Positions 12,101-25,010 of a stretch of DNA of 64,000 bases are shown here, piece by piece (the first letter of the stretch is position 1; each line of letters begins with the position of its first letter). The notes under the pieces were generated by a model. That model worked only from the letters and a program-made list of their open reading frames with translations, did not search any database and had not been told where the DNA came from. A program made the position numbers and the translations under genes. Source of the DNA: Thuidium tamariscinum (lineage: Eukaryota; Streptophyta; Bryopsida; Hypnales; Thuidiaceae); assembly GCA_947034885.2 (NCBI GenBank), contig OX344753.2:24196347-24260346 (forward strand). Reading direction: 5' to 3'.

Positions 12101-15100
12101 GATTTAGGCAAGGCTGTTGACTACCGCCAGCACTTCGATCTGGTGGAGCAGATGTCTTATCTGTTCATCCGTGTGGTCCGCGCTCGAGGTCTGATGGGCA
12201 AGGATGCCAACGGGTTAAGCGATCCTGTAAGTGTTGGGTCCCAGACCACTACTTTCGGTGTGCAATCGGTGCAGAATTTCTTGTGTTTTCGATATTGCAG
12301 CTCATCATGCTTCCAAACTCAGTTGTGCTAGAAGCATTTCGCGTAGAGTTCGTCTTTGTTGAGATTTTTGGACATTTTTTGCAGTTAGAGATGGCATCTA
12401 GGTGTGTCAATCATGAAGGGACTTGCTTATTATCGTGATTGAACTTATTGCGAAAATGTATGCTGAATATTTGAAGTAGGTCTCGCGAGGAGAGCTCCTC
12501 TTGAATCATGTTGAAGCCTCTTCTTGAGTTGCATCATACTTCTGTGTTGTTGTATAGGAATTCTTGAAACAGTCTGATTTCACTGAAATTCGTCTTTTTA
12601 GCTCTCCTGCTTGGGAAGCTCCTGCAGTCTGTACTTGTGAGACTTGCTTGAAATTTGTTCTGTATGTACCAGTACGTCCGCTTGGCCGTTGGAGCTGTGC
12701 GAACTGAAACGAAGATAGTGAAGCACAATCTCAATCCGGAGTGGAACCAAGTGTTTGCTGTGGGGAGGGACAAGATTCAGGGCAGAACTTTGGAATTGAC
12801 TGTTTGGGATGCGGTGAGCTCCCGTTTGTTGTATACTCCCTCTTGATTTGCTTGTCCATGGCTTTACGTTGTTACGGCCCGGATACATAATATGCCAGTG
12901 TTCGCATCTTTGGCTGAAGTTTTCAGTCTCGCACAAGAAACGTGTCCGAACTACCAAACATATGAGTACCACAGAGTTCCAATTCGAATTCGTTGGCCAT
13001 TTACCTGTGTTTTAGCGGCTTGAGCTGATCTTAGAAATCTTATTTCGGACCACTTTACCATCCTGACTCGGAATGTTCCATCTTGATCAGGACAAGCTCT
13101 CGAAGGATGATTTCCTGGGAGGATTCATGATTGATCTGACCGAAGTGCCGGTTCGGAAGCCTCCCGAAAGCCCTCTTGCTCCCCAGTGGTACCGGCTGGA
13201 GGCCAAGGCTGGACCAGGACGAGTCCGAGGTACTTGGAAATGTTTTTCGCGTCGTCAATTAGAGGCTTAATAATGACAGATTTGATTGATCGCATTGTGG
13301 ATGATGGATTTCTTATTTGGCTGAGCTTATATCTGCATATTAAGTCAAGACCATCGCAGGTGTTGTCCTAGAAATTGAATGTGATCAAACAAGAGAATCC
13401 CTGGGTTTCACCTCAATCCTTCTCAAAGTGCTGATCAACACTGAGGTCCAGTTTGGTCCTTTTAAGTGTTCTAATGATTTAGCAATGCAAGGCCTGAGGA
13501 CCTGTTGCACCAAAACTTTATTTCATGTATGTCGAAATGTTGCCGCGTATACATTGACTTTGTGTGTGAATGATGAGTCGTTTTCAGGAGAGATTATGGT
13601 TGCCATCTGGTGGGGAACTCAAGCCGATGAAGCCTTCGCGGAGGCGTGGCAATCGGACACCGGTGGGCATGCGATTTTCCGGTCCAAGGTGTACCTTTCA
13701 CCGAAGCTGTGGTACTTGCGTGTGAATGTGATCGAAGCTCAAGATTTGGTTGGAATCGATAAAGGCCGCCCTCCTGAGCCGGTAAGCCTCTCATTCTCTC
13801 GGCCTCTCGGTATTCTGAAGAAAGTCCCTGCGAACCATTTCATAATGCTCTTTTTGGTGGCTCACTGTACCGAGGACTGTTCAATTGAAGTTGAGCAGTT
13901 CGAGTTCTCCTCTCGATGAAAAACATGATTGACATGAAGGCAAATTTATATTTTCAGAATTGGTGAAGAAATTTGCATGTGTCGGTCTGATTATAAGTAG
14001 AGGTGGACAGAGAATATTCCCCATATGAGCTCCCCACTACTAGTTACAGTGAACATGAGACGAGCTTTGGTTTGATTGTCTGTTTTCCTTAAACTGTGCC
14101 TTTGTCCCAGTTTGTGAGAGCCCAGGTTGGTCCATACCAAATGTTACGAACGAGGCCATCTTCCGTGAGGAGTACCAGCCCTTTCTGGAACGAAGACTTG
14201 ATGTTTGTTGCTGCTGAGCCGTTTGAAGAATGGCTGAATTTAGTCGTTGAAGACACTTTAGGCGCGAGGGTGAGTGTCTATTCAGGATTTTTTCCCTACT
14301 CTCAGCACAGAATATCGTCGTCAGGTCTACAAGTCGTGAGTGAATGGGCCTTGGATTCATGGAGACCTCTTGTTAATGTTTTTCATGTCCCGTAAGTCTA
14401 CATTAACTTGATAATAGGTCGACATAGACATGAAAATAATGTATATACTATCTTTTCATGGATGTAAAGTGGGTGTAGATTCATATAAATCTTTGGATCT
14501 GTTTGATTACAACTTCCGCAAATGGTATCTGGTCGATGCATTCTTTTGTGCATTGGAATCCTCACTTAGTTTTGACAAGAGCATTTAGACATCTACCCAT
14601 TCTAGTATAAGCCAAATTGCTCATCACTAGAATTCTCGCGCGATTAGCTGTGCATACCTTAGTGTTCTGATTTGGATGAGTCCTTTTGCAGGGGGAATTT
14701 CTGGGCCTGGCAAGAATACCGCTCAGCACTATAGAGCGTCGGATTGACGGCCGTCCAGTGCCCTCTAGGTCAGTGTCCGTGGTTTGGCTTCACCTTAAGT
14801 AAAAGCGATCTCCTGTGGAAAGGATATGGATTTGTTGCATTTTTCACGATTTTCAGTGCACAAAGTCTTTTCGATTGTGATGATTTAGAAAATGAAATGT
14901 ATCGATTTGTCTGTCTAGTCTTTTTAATTACATGAAATTCTGCAACACAATTACTAAATATTGCATCTGGATGCACTTCTTGGTGTTGAAGAGGGGCGTT
15001 CGTATGAAGACCTAATTTATAATGGCAATGCTGCAGGTGGTACATTTTGGAGAGGGAGCCAGGAAAGGGTGGCCCCTTTGTGGGACGGATCCACCTGAGG

Positions 15101-18100
15101 GTCTGCTTTGACGGCGGGTACCACGTCATGGACGAGTCTCCGAACTACATCAGCGACACTCGGCCCACTGCCCGTCAGCTGTGGCGACCTTCGCTGGGAG
15201 TGTTGGAGCTGGGTATTCACGGCGCCAACAACCTGCTTCCCATGAAGACCACGAAGGACAACCGCGGCAGCACGGACGCTTACTGCGTGGCCAAGTATGG
15301 TCCGAAGTGGGTGCGCACCCGCACCATTTTCGAAAGCTTCAACCCTCGGTGGAACGAGCAGTACACGTGGGAGGTTTACGATCCCTGCACGGTCGTCACC
15401 ATCAGTGTGTTTGATAATCGGTAAGCTGGAATTCCATTCCTGCTCTTGCGATTGCTTGTTTGCAAGTAATCGTGGACTGGTCTCGGCTGGACTGTACTGA
15501 ACCCCATGCAATTGACCCTGTTTTGCATCCTGTTGGGGTACATTAACCCTTTTTTTATGGACCAAAGTTCCATGGTTTTGCGATGAATCCCGTCTCGGAT
15601 TTTAGATTGGTGAATGTTTTTGATCTGTTGCCTGAATGAAGAACAATGAGATGTGTCGGATAAAACTGCAATCATTGGAGCGGATAGAATTCCCTTCATA
15701 ACTTTTAATTTTTTTCTGCAGTCCAGAATTGTTTTCTCGGTCACCAATTGATTACAATATATTATTTTTTTTGTGAAACTCGCCCCCGTTCTGTAGAGTC
15801 CGCCGATCTATGTCTTTGTTGCCTGGTGTCCTTGTGATTAGCGCAGAAAATGTTGGTACTTTCTGTGTTTTTATTATCGGATGAATCTGTAAGTATGTTG
15901 ACTACCTTAATCCTTTTACGCTCTAGCTCCCTCTGAATCTAGAATCCATAGACTGCTTTCCTTCATCAAATTGCGGTGGAGTAAACCCGACTCTCTCTAT
16001 CGCAGCACCTTGCACAAGCAGACGGATGGGCTGCCATCACTGCTGTTGACATGCGAATGTTCTTCGATCGAATGTGAACACAGTTCGATAGTTCTGCAGG
16101 CAATTCGAGAGGATTGAGAGTAACATTTCCCATTCGAGTGATAGATCGCCCAGATAGTACTTGTGGCGAGCCCAGAGTTCGTGCGAACACTGCTGCTTCT
16201 AACCCATCTGCTGCCGTTGCTGGTGTTTGTTGCCTGCAGCCACACGCAGCCCATGGCGCCCATCCAGGCGAAGGACTTGCCTGTGGGCAAAGTGCGCATC
16301 CGTCTGTCGACCCTGGAGAGCGACCGCGTGTACACGAACTCGTACCCGCTGCTGGTGGTGACTCCGCAGGGCGTGAAGAAGATGGGCGAGGTGGAGCTGG
16401 CGGTGCGTCTGTCTTGCGCGTCGACGGCGAACCTGATGCACGCGTATTTGCAGCCGCAGCTGCCGCGCATGCACTTCTTCTACCCCATCGACCCGCGTCA
16501 GACGGAGCCGCTTCGCGTGGCCGCCATGAACATCGTGGCGTTGCGTCTGATGAAGGCGGAGCCTCCGTTGCGTCAGGAGGTGGTGCAGTTCATGCTGGAC
16601 ACGGAGTCGGAGCGGTGGAGCATGCGACGCAGCAAAGCCAACTATTTCCGAATCATGGTACGCCGGTCACTGTAGCTACTGAAACCCCTCTTCTACTCGT
16701 AGCATGGGATCCCCGGACCACTTTTTCACTATCACATTTTCTGACTGTGAATGTTTGCCAAGAGTGGTGGAGAGCTTTATTTTGTGCCCAGTGTGGTAAT
16801 GTTAATCTACCGAGTGTGTTCGTGATGAGGTTTGAGTGTGCATTCCTTCATGCTCCTTATCCTTTGTGATATTCGGCAACAGCGAAGATGTGTGTATTCG
16901 CTCAGTGCGAGATTTAGGAGCGAGCAGAAGCAGTTCATTTGAAAAGTCGTAGCATCTTGTACTTGGAAACAAATTTTTCACATCCTATGTTTTGTACTGC
17001 AGCTACTGTCACATAGCATAGATTGTGAAACTTTACAGAACATGGATATGCAAAGACCGGTGTGCAGCTGTACTTTCTTCGTCTGTGTTATTGAACACCG
17101 TTGGCTCAATTTTGTGAAAAGGTTTCGCTTCTGAGAGTAGTGATGCGACTATTGAGTGAACATTGCCATTTTTGAGAAAGAGTGAATGGGATTGCAGCAT
17201 TGGTAAGGGCCAAGTGCCGCTGATGGGATGGGTTTTGTGGATGCGGTGAGTGGCGGGCCCGTTTCAAGCGCATGCCTTCTGTCATGCAAGAGCTTCGAGT
17301 GAAGCGATTTTTCATGTTCGTTGGTGTTGTGCAGGGAGTGCTGAGTGGTGTCCTGGCTGTGATGAACTGGTTCTCCGACATTTGTAGTTGGAAGAGTCCG
17401 GTGACCACGGTGCTTGTGCACATCCTTTTCTTGATCCTTGTGTGGTACCCGGAGCTTTTGTTGCCGACGGTGTTTCTTTATATGTTTCTGATTGGGGCGT
17501 GGAACTACCGCTTTCGATCTCGCACCCCTCCGTTCATGGACGCCAAACTCTCTCAAGGGGAGTACATCGGCGACTTGGATGAGCTGGAGGAGGAGTTCAA
17601 TGTGGTCCCAGCCAACAGAGCACCAGAGGTCTGCAATTTCAACCAGCAGTTGTGATTTTGTTCTTTAGAGGACGTGAACTTGGTTTGTTTGTACTGTATT
17701 TGAGTGCTTTGGGAGGTTTCTGGTGTTGAAAGAAGTCGAATTTTCAGCTCCTTTTAGCTCTATTTATGTTTGTGGCGAGGGGAGTTCTAATTTCTTAGCT
17801 TCTTTCTGGGTTCGGCCGGCCTTGGGTAATGGAGATTCTCGCCAAGTGGACTCGCCCTCGCCCAAGCTTTTTGTATCACCGGTTGGCTAATTTGGTTCAT
17901 CCTCCGTGTGATTCTGGTTCCTTTGACCTATTTTTCGCGTGTTTTCTCCATGCGTTGTGTTTTCTAACCCCCTTTCTGATTGATGTGTGCAGATCTTGAA
18001 GCACAGGTACGAGAGGTTGAGGGGAGTCGCTGGTCGTCTCCAGAATGCACTTGGTGACATTGCTAGCTTAGGTGAACGTCTCCATTCGCTTCTTAGTTGG

Positions 18101-18976
18101 CGTGATCCAAGGTATGAGAACCCCCTTTTGAAGTTTTGTCAACTTGTCGTGGCCGATGTTGCATTTTTTTCTGTTTCACGAAGTTCTGTGCCTGGCTGTG
18201 ATGAGTCCCCCGATGTGGAGAACACCATTTCCGTGTGTATCAATTCAAGCGCTGTGTTGGAAATCATGACTTTGGGTAAAAGCGCCGAGTTCGCTGAGAT
18301 GAATTTTGATCGCTTTGTATGATTTTTCTGTGCAATTTCAAAGTGGGCGGTTGTGTGGTATTATTGAAGGGAGAGTAGACCTGTTACTTTTCATTGAAAG
18401 ATCAGTGACTGGAAACAATTATCCCAAAATCATGATTTCTTACTCCGACTTTGGAAATGCTGGATGAAGAAGTGTTTTAGTGCGCGAGTTGCTTTTTGTG
18501 GGAGGGGTCAGTACAGGTGGTCTCTTATAGATAACATCTGTAGATAAATCGTCAGTTGCTTTCGAAGAATATATGGCCGTTCACTGGTTTATAAGCTCTA
18601 TCTCGCTGCGTTTGGATCGAACTGGAGGTGGCTTTTCGCTGACAAAAGCTGCATTTTCAGAGTGGATCAAGTTTGACAGGAAGCTTGTCAGAAAGAGTAC
18701 CAGTGTTAAGTTCCACGGTCAGAGGTTCTCTTTGCGTAGCTGCTTGTTCTGTTGATTGATCCTGTTTTTCGTGGTTTTGTCTGTCTCAGGGCCACTGCAG
18801 TGTTCATCACCTTCTGTCTGATTACGGCCATTGTGCTCTACGTGACACCGTTCCAAGTGGTGGCAGTGCTGCTGGGTTTGTACATATTGCGTCACCCTCG
18901 GTTTCGCGATCCCTTGCCTGCTCTGCCCATAAATTTCTTCAAACGGCTACCGTCGCAAGCAGACCGTATTCTGTAG
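9116..18976 (+). CDS. Multiple C2 domain and transmembrane region protein (MCTP), 15 coding exons
   Basis: Complete 1006-codon gene. Exons: 9116-9208, 9451-9522, 10916-11121, 11554-11774, 11910-12226, 12673-12813, 13091-13229, 13588-13781, 14111-14269, 14692-14768, 15037-15420, 16240-16657, 17335-17628, 17993-18111, 18790-18976. All introns are GT-AG and every junction keeps frame. Domains: C2A residues 1-125; a Lys/Glu/Gly-rich linker about 130-197, all in exon 4; C2B about 277-385 (motif ANGLSDPYVRLAVG); C2C about 432-545; C2D about 592-710 (motif STDAYCVAKYG); PRT_C-type C-terminal region with two hydrophobic segments about 830-865 and 946-978 (motifs LVWYPELLLPT, LYVTPFQVVAVL). Plant MCTPs (QUIRKY/FTIP group) are ER-anchored proteins enriched at plasmodesmata, where their C2 domains bind plasma-membrane anionic lipids. 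The length fits the four-C2 class. The exact family member cannot be assigned by eye. Confidence 0.93.
11554..11774 (+). other. MCTP exon 4: low-complexity Lys/Gly linker between C2A and C2B
   Basis: After the conserved LKVWWAVNEPAKA segment the exon encodes a run rich in K, E and D, then poly-Gly (GGGGGGGG) and a second Gly tract. The nucleotide sequence is purine-rich GGA/GAG/AAG repeats, prone to length variation by slippage. It is probably disordered and positively charged, so it may add membrane or protein contact. In-phase joining to exon 5 uses an acceptor at 11909, not the equally good-looking AG at 11882. Confidence 0.75.
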
Positions 18977-21900
18977 GGAAAGTACCATCCCGTTGCTCGT
19001 AAAGACGTGCAAGAGTAGAGCACCCTTCATTTGTGAATTGAGTTTCTCTCTACTGACTTGCAGGTTTTTGTACTATGACACTAGTTTAGGAAAGTTTTGG
19101 ACCCTGTCGATAGTGAGCAGTGGAGAATTAGAGGACAGAGAATAGCTTGGTGCTAGGTTAGACATTATCTAACACCTTCCGTTCGTGTTGCTTTTTATAT
19201 TCTTTTTCTGGATAACAGCTTCGATTCGCAGACGAACTGCTTGAATTTGTATTTTAAAATTTATTATAAGATAAATTTAATTATTGATTGTCAGTGAGAT
19301 TCTTCTCTGAGAACTGAATGTTTTATTTTAAGCATTTGAACCATTTTTCTGCCCAACTTGCATATTTTATATGATGAGCAAAGTGAAGTGTTTTATTTCA
19401 CATCTTTAGTTTTATTTTCTCATTCATTGAGTTCCTTAACTCTCAATTGTTTTTTTAACCCTTAGAGGTTTGTAGAAAATAATATATCGAATGTGAGTCC
19501 ATCTTATATTGTATTAGATGAATTGAAAGGATTTCTTCACTTTCTACTTGAGCAAATTTAATGGAAAGACTGGAAAACAATAGTTTGTTGTCAAGTCTAG
19601 ATTGTTCTCCAATTTGAAAATTTGAAAGATTCCCAGAGTTGATTATTTTATCGTAATCAAAGATTGAACTTGTGAACATTATGTACTAATTTCTCTAAAT
19701 TAGAATGTCCAAGACTTATGGTTCACACCATAATGTCCTTAACTACAATTTACACCTGTGGTGAAAATTGTCAGATGTTTAAATGTATTATGCATTTGAT
19801 ATGAATGATCTTCATCACTTTTTCTCTGAGTATTAATGATAATTTAAAATTTTAAGAAAACAAATCCGATACTAATAAGTAAAAGTAGAGGGCATGTGAT
19901 TCCATATCTTAGAATTAAATAATAAAAATCTCGTTTATAAATAGTAAATAAATGGGATGAAACAGAGCAGGAATACTGCTGTTCCATAATGTCTGAATTC
20001 ATCTGCCTGTTAGGGTAAACCGAAGTTTACGACCGGTACGTCCGGTGATGCTTTACTCGTAGGCTGGGTGCAACTGCTCCGGAGTCTCACTGGATTGTAT
20101 CACTTGCATTCCTCTTTTTGCTTCGAGATAAGTTATGTTCATTGCGACAGTTCCCAAGTGAGGTTGCGAACACTCACAACTCATAAGTTCAATTAAAGTA
20201 TGCGAACATTAGTTCAATGATTCTCTCTCTCTGAGCTCTGAGTTATGGGCAGAATTCAAACAAACATGGATGCTAACTCCGATCTTTGCTAGCAGGATTA
20301 GTCACAGTATTATTTGGAACAAGAACGGCCCTCCGCCTCCCTGTTCATTCATTTAGGTTCTGTCTTCTCTTTCGGTTTGTTTCTCCTTTTGCTCTTTTCT
20401 CTTTTCGTGTCCAGCCTGTCAGGGCTTGGCTGCTTTGTTCTGTGTTTCTTTTAGTACAATGGGTTTCCATTTGTTTAAAAAAAAAAAAAGATTGGGGAAA
20501 ACAGGAGATCGATTTTCGAACAAGCTCCACTACAATAGCTGACGGCTGGCTGACACCCCGCCGGAATGTGAGCTCAGCATCCAGAAAAAGAATTCAAAAT
20601 TAGCCTGCCACCCGACCTTACACCGCTATTTGCTTGTCATTCTGGTATAATTAGCCTGCTCCTTGCTGTGCAGGGGTGCATCTCAGTCTGCTCAGTCCGC
20701 TCAGTCCGCAGTGGTCACTAACTTACCACTGCGAACTTTGAGGACTTTTGCATACCGTTATCGCTCGTGTACTGCAGTTGGAGACTACCCCAAGTGTAAT
20801 TTTTAGATGAAGACTGAAATTTATGCTATTAAGAAAGAATTGGCTAATGCTCGAGCCAGGATGGAATTGCCGAAAACGATGCTATGAAAATCAACTCGAA
20901 CTTCCTCAGTCTACACTTGTCGCGCGCAGACAAGACCTCTGGGTAAAGGTCGTTAATTATTTCTCATTATGTATCACGAGAAAAAGTTCCGCTGCTCGAT
21001 CACTACGGCCTCAGCTAGCTGCGGCAGCTAGGCACATGGCGCAACGGTTCTTTCTCTGCTTGGAATGAAGTTGGTACAGTCACGTACTAGCTGGGGCCAT
21101 GTCTGGGATCGATCGGAGCCAGAAATTCCAGAATCCGTCCCTTGTACCCACGTAGTGGAGTCCTAGCTAATGTCTAGACTCGAGGGTCCGCAAATATTCT
21201 GAATTCGGATTCAATTCCTGACCTTGGACTGGGCCAGGAGCTGTTGCAAAGAATCATATCCAAATATGTGTGAGTTTGGAACTTACTCTCAATGTGTGCG
21301 CGCATTTCGTCACCCTCGATCTTCAGTGGATGGGGGTGGCAGCTGACAAGAATACGTAAGCTTATACCGATTAGACACGCCCAAAGGATTTCAACGGATT
21401 CAATTAGGAATCTTTTTTCCAAACATTTTATGTACAACTGAAACTGATCGCAACATCCCACCAACCGATAACTCTATACTTTTAACACATACACACGAGA
21501 TGTAGTTGTGAACTGATGCAAAACAGAGGGATGATCTCTACAAACATGCATGCTCACGAGAATCGATCATACCAACTGTGCCTTTTGCATCTCGTTTATA
21601 GTCGACCGGTCCTGTCACTCATTGCTTTATCTCATTCTACCCATATATTTGGAGCAAGAAAAGTTCAGAACTACCCATTTTTGATGCACTGTCCAAAATC
21701 AAAATGAGACCTTCTTTTTTGAATTCCAGCCATGCGAAGGTGTGTAAAACAAGTAAGGAAATGTGTAGATAAAATTTCAGCCCATATGATGATGTGGATT
21801 AAAAGATTATATCGTTTGAAGTGAGAAAATTATTATTTTTTCATTCTTGTAAAATAGGGTGAGGAAATTTTGAGCTCTATTGGAGTAAAATTTTTACTTT

Positions 21901-22107
21901 GCACAAAAATGACGGGTTTCACCATTCATGAATATATAATGTGAGGTTCACTTACAAAGATTTTAGAAGCAACTTAGATATAGTCTAGCTTACTCTAAAT
22001 CACCCTACAATGCAAGGAAGTTAAGTAAATTTGCAATCCACTCGTCATTTCCTACTAATTTCTTGTCTAATGATTAAAAAATTCATTTGAAATCCATAAA
22101 GTGAGAA
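18977..22107. other. MCTP 3' flank and gene-poor intergenic DNA
   Basis: The first few hundred bases probably hold the 3' UTR, but no canonical AATAAA stands out close to the stop; AT-rich near-upstream sequence occurs around 19240-19280. Beyond 19300 the DNA is AT-rich. A 12-13 base oligo-A run occurs near 20476. The 81-codon frame at 20823-21068 and the 105-codon frame at 20286-20603 have no recognisable motifs and are not called as genes. Confidence 0.5.
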
Positions 22108-23089
22108 GGGTCGTTACAAGAAACACTTCCCGGTTTTGTCTCAAAATGGCTCAAAATCAATGAGTCTTGTGAGTCCTGTAACCCTTTGAAATAAAAATTT
22201 TTTAAATTGAAAAAAATATGAATAATTTGAAGAGAAATGAGAATATTATGTCTCTCGAAATTCAAACCTAAGAAATTTTTTCTCTAAATGTTATAGACAA
22301 TGGAAAATACAATGAAAATAGCACTTTTTTCACTAATTTGGTAAAAATAGTAAAAAAAATTCAAAAAATGAAAATGAAAAATCTATTTTTTTTCCAATTA
22401 AAGGTCTTTCTTTTCCAACAAATTTCATCTTTGGAAAAAATAAATTCTATTCTCTACACTTGCGCAAAGTCAGCCACTTTGACAACATGTGGAGGTTGAA
22501 CAATATAGTATTTTCAAAAAATCTCTTTGTGGTTTTGTGTAACTTTAGGTGAGGTCCTTGCATGCCAATTTTCAGCTCAAAAACAGTATAGTATTTTCAA
22601 AAAATCTCTTTGTGGTCTTGTGTAACTTTAGGTGAGGTCCTTGCATGCCAATTTTCAGCTCAAAAACAGTATAGTATTTTCAAAAAATCTCTTTGTGGTC
22701 TTGTGTAACTTTAGGTGAGGTCCTTGCATGCCAATTTTCAGCTCAAAAACAGTATAGTATTCTCAAAAAATCTCTTTGTGGTCTTGTATAACTTTAGGTG
22801 AGGTCCTTGCATGCCAATTTTCTACTCAAAATTTGCATTTTGGGGTCAAAAAATAGGACTAAAAACCCCCAAAATGGCCAAAGTAGACACCCAATCGGGG
22901 GCAATTTAAAAATATTAAACTAATTTTGAAAAAATTACAAAAATTACAAAAAATTTAAAACTGTTGTAGGCACCTTCATTTCAAGTTTCAAGTCAAACGA
23001 ACAAAAGATGCAAAAGTTATGAGCAAAAAACTACCTCCTAAAGATCAAGGGGACAGAAAAAAAAGGACAAGTCTTTCTTGCAATCACCC
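22108..23089 (-). mobile_element. GGGTCATTGC-family MITE, reverse copy with internal tandem expansion
   Basis: Begins GGGTCGTTACAAGAAAC and ends GTCTTTCTTGCAATCACCC. Read on the minus strand it shows the family order: CATAACTTTTG, then a CCCCRATTGG block, then GGGGGTTTTTAGT. It is 982 bp, which is the usual 733 bp plus three extra copies of an 83-bp unit (22501-22832). It abuts the next copy with a 2-base gap. There is no coding potential. Confidence 0.75.
22501..22832. repeat. 83-bp tandem repeat, four units
   Basis: The phrase beginning at 22503, 22586, 22669 and 22752 repeats with exact 83-base spacing and few mismatches (for example TCTCTTTGTGGTCTTGTGTA). The units are contiguous without spacers of differing sequence. 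The array lies wholly inside the MITE copy. Confidence 0.95.
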
Positions 23090-23091
23090 CT

Positions 23092-23824
23092 GGGTCATTG
23101 CAAGAAACGCCGGTCCTATTCTCCGTCACAATGGGAGTGACGTCATTCTTTTCTGCTATAACTTTTGAATCTAAAGATCTAACAATATGAAATAATTATT
23201 GGACCTCTCTAACTTGATGGTTTTCACATCCCTTATTTTTCAGAAATTAAAAAAAATAATTTTATATTTAAAAATCATTTTTCTTAATTTGTCACAAACA
23301 GAGGTTTAGGGGTTTTTACTACGTTCGGAGTCCCCAAATTTAATGATCTAAAGCTGAAATTTTCATGGTGCATTTGCATAGTAGGAAAGCATATTCCTAC
23401 CAAAGGGAATCTAAAAATACATTATTTTATGTCCTCCACATGCATGCAAACAGCACTCCCATTGCATGCAATTTCTGAACATTGATGATGGTACTAAGAT
23501 AATTTTTTTGGTAAAATCTCATTACCATCAACTCTACCCAAATGGCCAATTTTTAGATTTGAAAAAAATAACTTTTCCTATTTTTTACAAATTAAAATCT
23601 AAATATGCCCATTTTCATGAGTTTTGGCACTTTTCTAATTCTCCTACTTAAAGAATTTTCCAAAGCTTTTCCTTCATAGGGAACCTTCTTCTTTAAGGTA
23701 TATGCATTTTGTATATTTTTCATGTTTTTTTAAAATTGTTTTTCTAATTAAATAGTACTCCTGAAAAAAAAAGCGTCCAAATCCAGAACGCTACAAAAAC
23801 AGACGCCCTTTCTTGCAATGACCC
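23092..23824 (+). mobile_element. GGGTCATTGC-family MITE, full length (733 bp)
   Basis: Starts GGGTCATTGCAAGAAACGCC and ends GCCCTTTCTTGCAATGACCC, near-perfect terminal inverted repeats. Internal landmarks shared with other copies are ATAACTTTTG near the start, TTAATTTGTCACA, GGGGTTTTTA, a GGTAGGAA/AGTAGGAA region, ATTTTCATGAG and AGTACTCC near the end. The flanking 4 bp do not match, possibly because it inserted at the tip of the neighbouring copy. Confidence 0.85.
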
Positions 23825-24556
23825 CCAGAAATAGAGATAAAAATTTGGAATATGTTCAAAAAAATTCTAAAACTTTGCCTTCACTAATTGCAAAATATAT
23901 AATAGGTTTGAAGCTAAGAAAATATTTTTTTAATCTTAAAACTACCTAAATATAACTAATAAAGTTTCACTCCTTTTAGAATGTATTTTGAGAACCAAAC
24001 CTTTTCTCTTTTTAAATTGCATGCCTTATTACATGAATTATGTACATGCTAAATTTCAATAATCAATGAGGGTTTTAGAAAAAAATGCCCGAAAGATGCC
24101 CAAATTATGTAGGCTATCCAAAAAGTTCAAGTTAGCATAACTTTTGATTGGTCACCTAATAGGAAAAAAAATATTCATGCTAAAAAGGTACATGTTCACA
24201 CTTTGTATTAAAATTTTGCAAACATTCAATTAAAATTGACTTAGTAGGAACCGATATAGATTCTTAATTGCCTACTCAATAAACAATTGTCCATTATTAT
24301 AGAAGTCAACTTGTAAATAGAAACTTATCTTCAATTAGATTTCAGCACTATTTCCAAGAGAGTGCAAATAAGAAGTATAATTAAACCACTATACTCAATA
24401 CTCCAATTGGCAATAAAATCTCATATATGTTATAAAATTTCATCCTCTTTCTAATCCTTAAAGAAAAATGTTAGATATAAAATGTTACTAATTCTTCATA
24501 ACACCCTTTATAGATATACCTTGCCATGTGTTGAAAGAGCCATTGGAAATTGATAT
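23825..24556. other. AT-rich spacer, nothing recognised
   Basis: No gene, element terminus or tandem array is visible between two MITE copies. Confidence 0.5.
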
Positions 24557-25010
24557 GGGTCATTGTAAGAAACACCGGTCCTATTTCCCGTCACAATCGG
24601 AGTCACTTTCTTCTTTTGTATTATAAATTTTTCATCCAAAAAGCTTTGGCCTTGAAATTTTTATTGGAGATGACCAACTTCATGTTGAAGGATTCTATAA
24701 TTTTTCCATATTTGAAAAAAATTCTTTTTCATTTAAAAATAATTTTGTCTTCTTGTCACAACTTGGGTCAATAAGGGTTTCACTACGTTTGTTGCAATCA
24801 AATTGAATGCTTTTGAGCTGAAATTTTTTTAGTGTATTCCTATACTTAGTAGACTTTCAAATATTGTTTGGATTCCAAATTATTTATTTTGGTGGGAGTG
24901 CTACTTGCTACATAATATTTTTTAGTGGCGTGCGAGATTCTAAATAGTGATAATGCCTATATTCAAATTTTTTGGATGAAAGTGAGCAAAAGGACCTTTG
25001 GGAGAATGGC
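24557..25010 (+). mobile_element. GGGTCATTGC-family element, 5' part only
   Basis: Begins GGGTCATTGTAAGAAACACC after ATAT and follows the family consensus for about 450 bp, to the ATGGCCATAATT region. The usual 3' 270 bp and right terminal repeat are missing. It is followed within about 250 bp by the transposase amino-terminal remnant at 25242. Confidence 0.7.

Noticed and set aside
16114..16869. 251-codon plus-strand frame overlapping MCTP exon 12
   Set aside because: An alternate frame of a GC-rich exon. The true frame is fixed by the PRT-proximal motifs and phase-correct junctions.
22501..22832. Possible CRISPR-like array
   Set aside because: Units are contiguous 83-bp repeats without unique spacers, inside a MITE in a eukaryotic genome.
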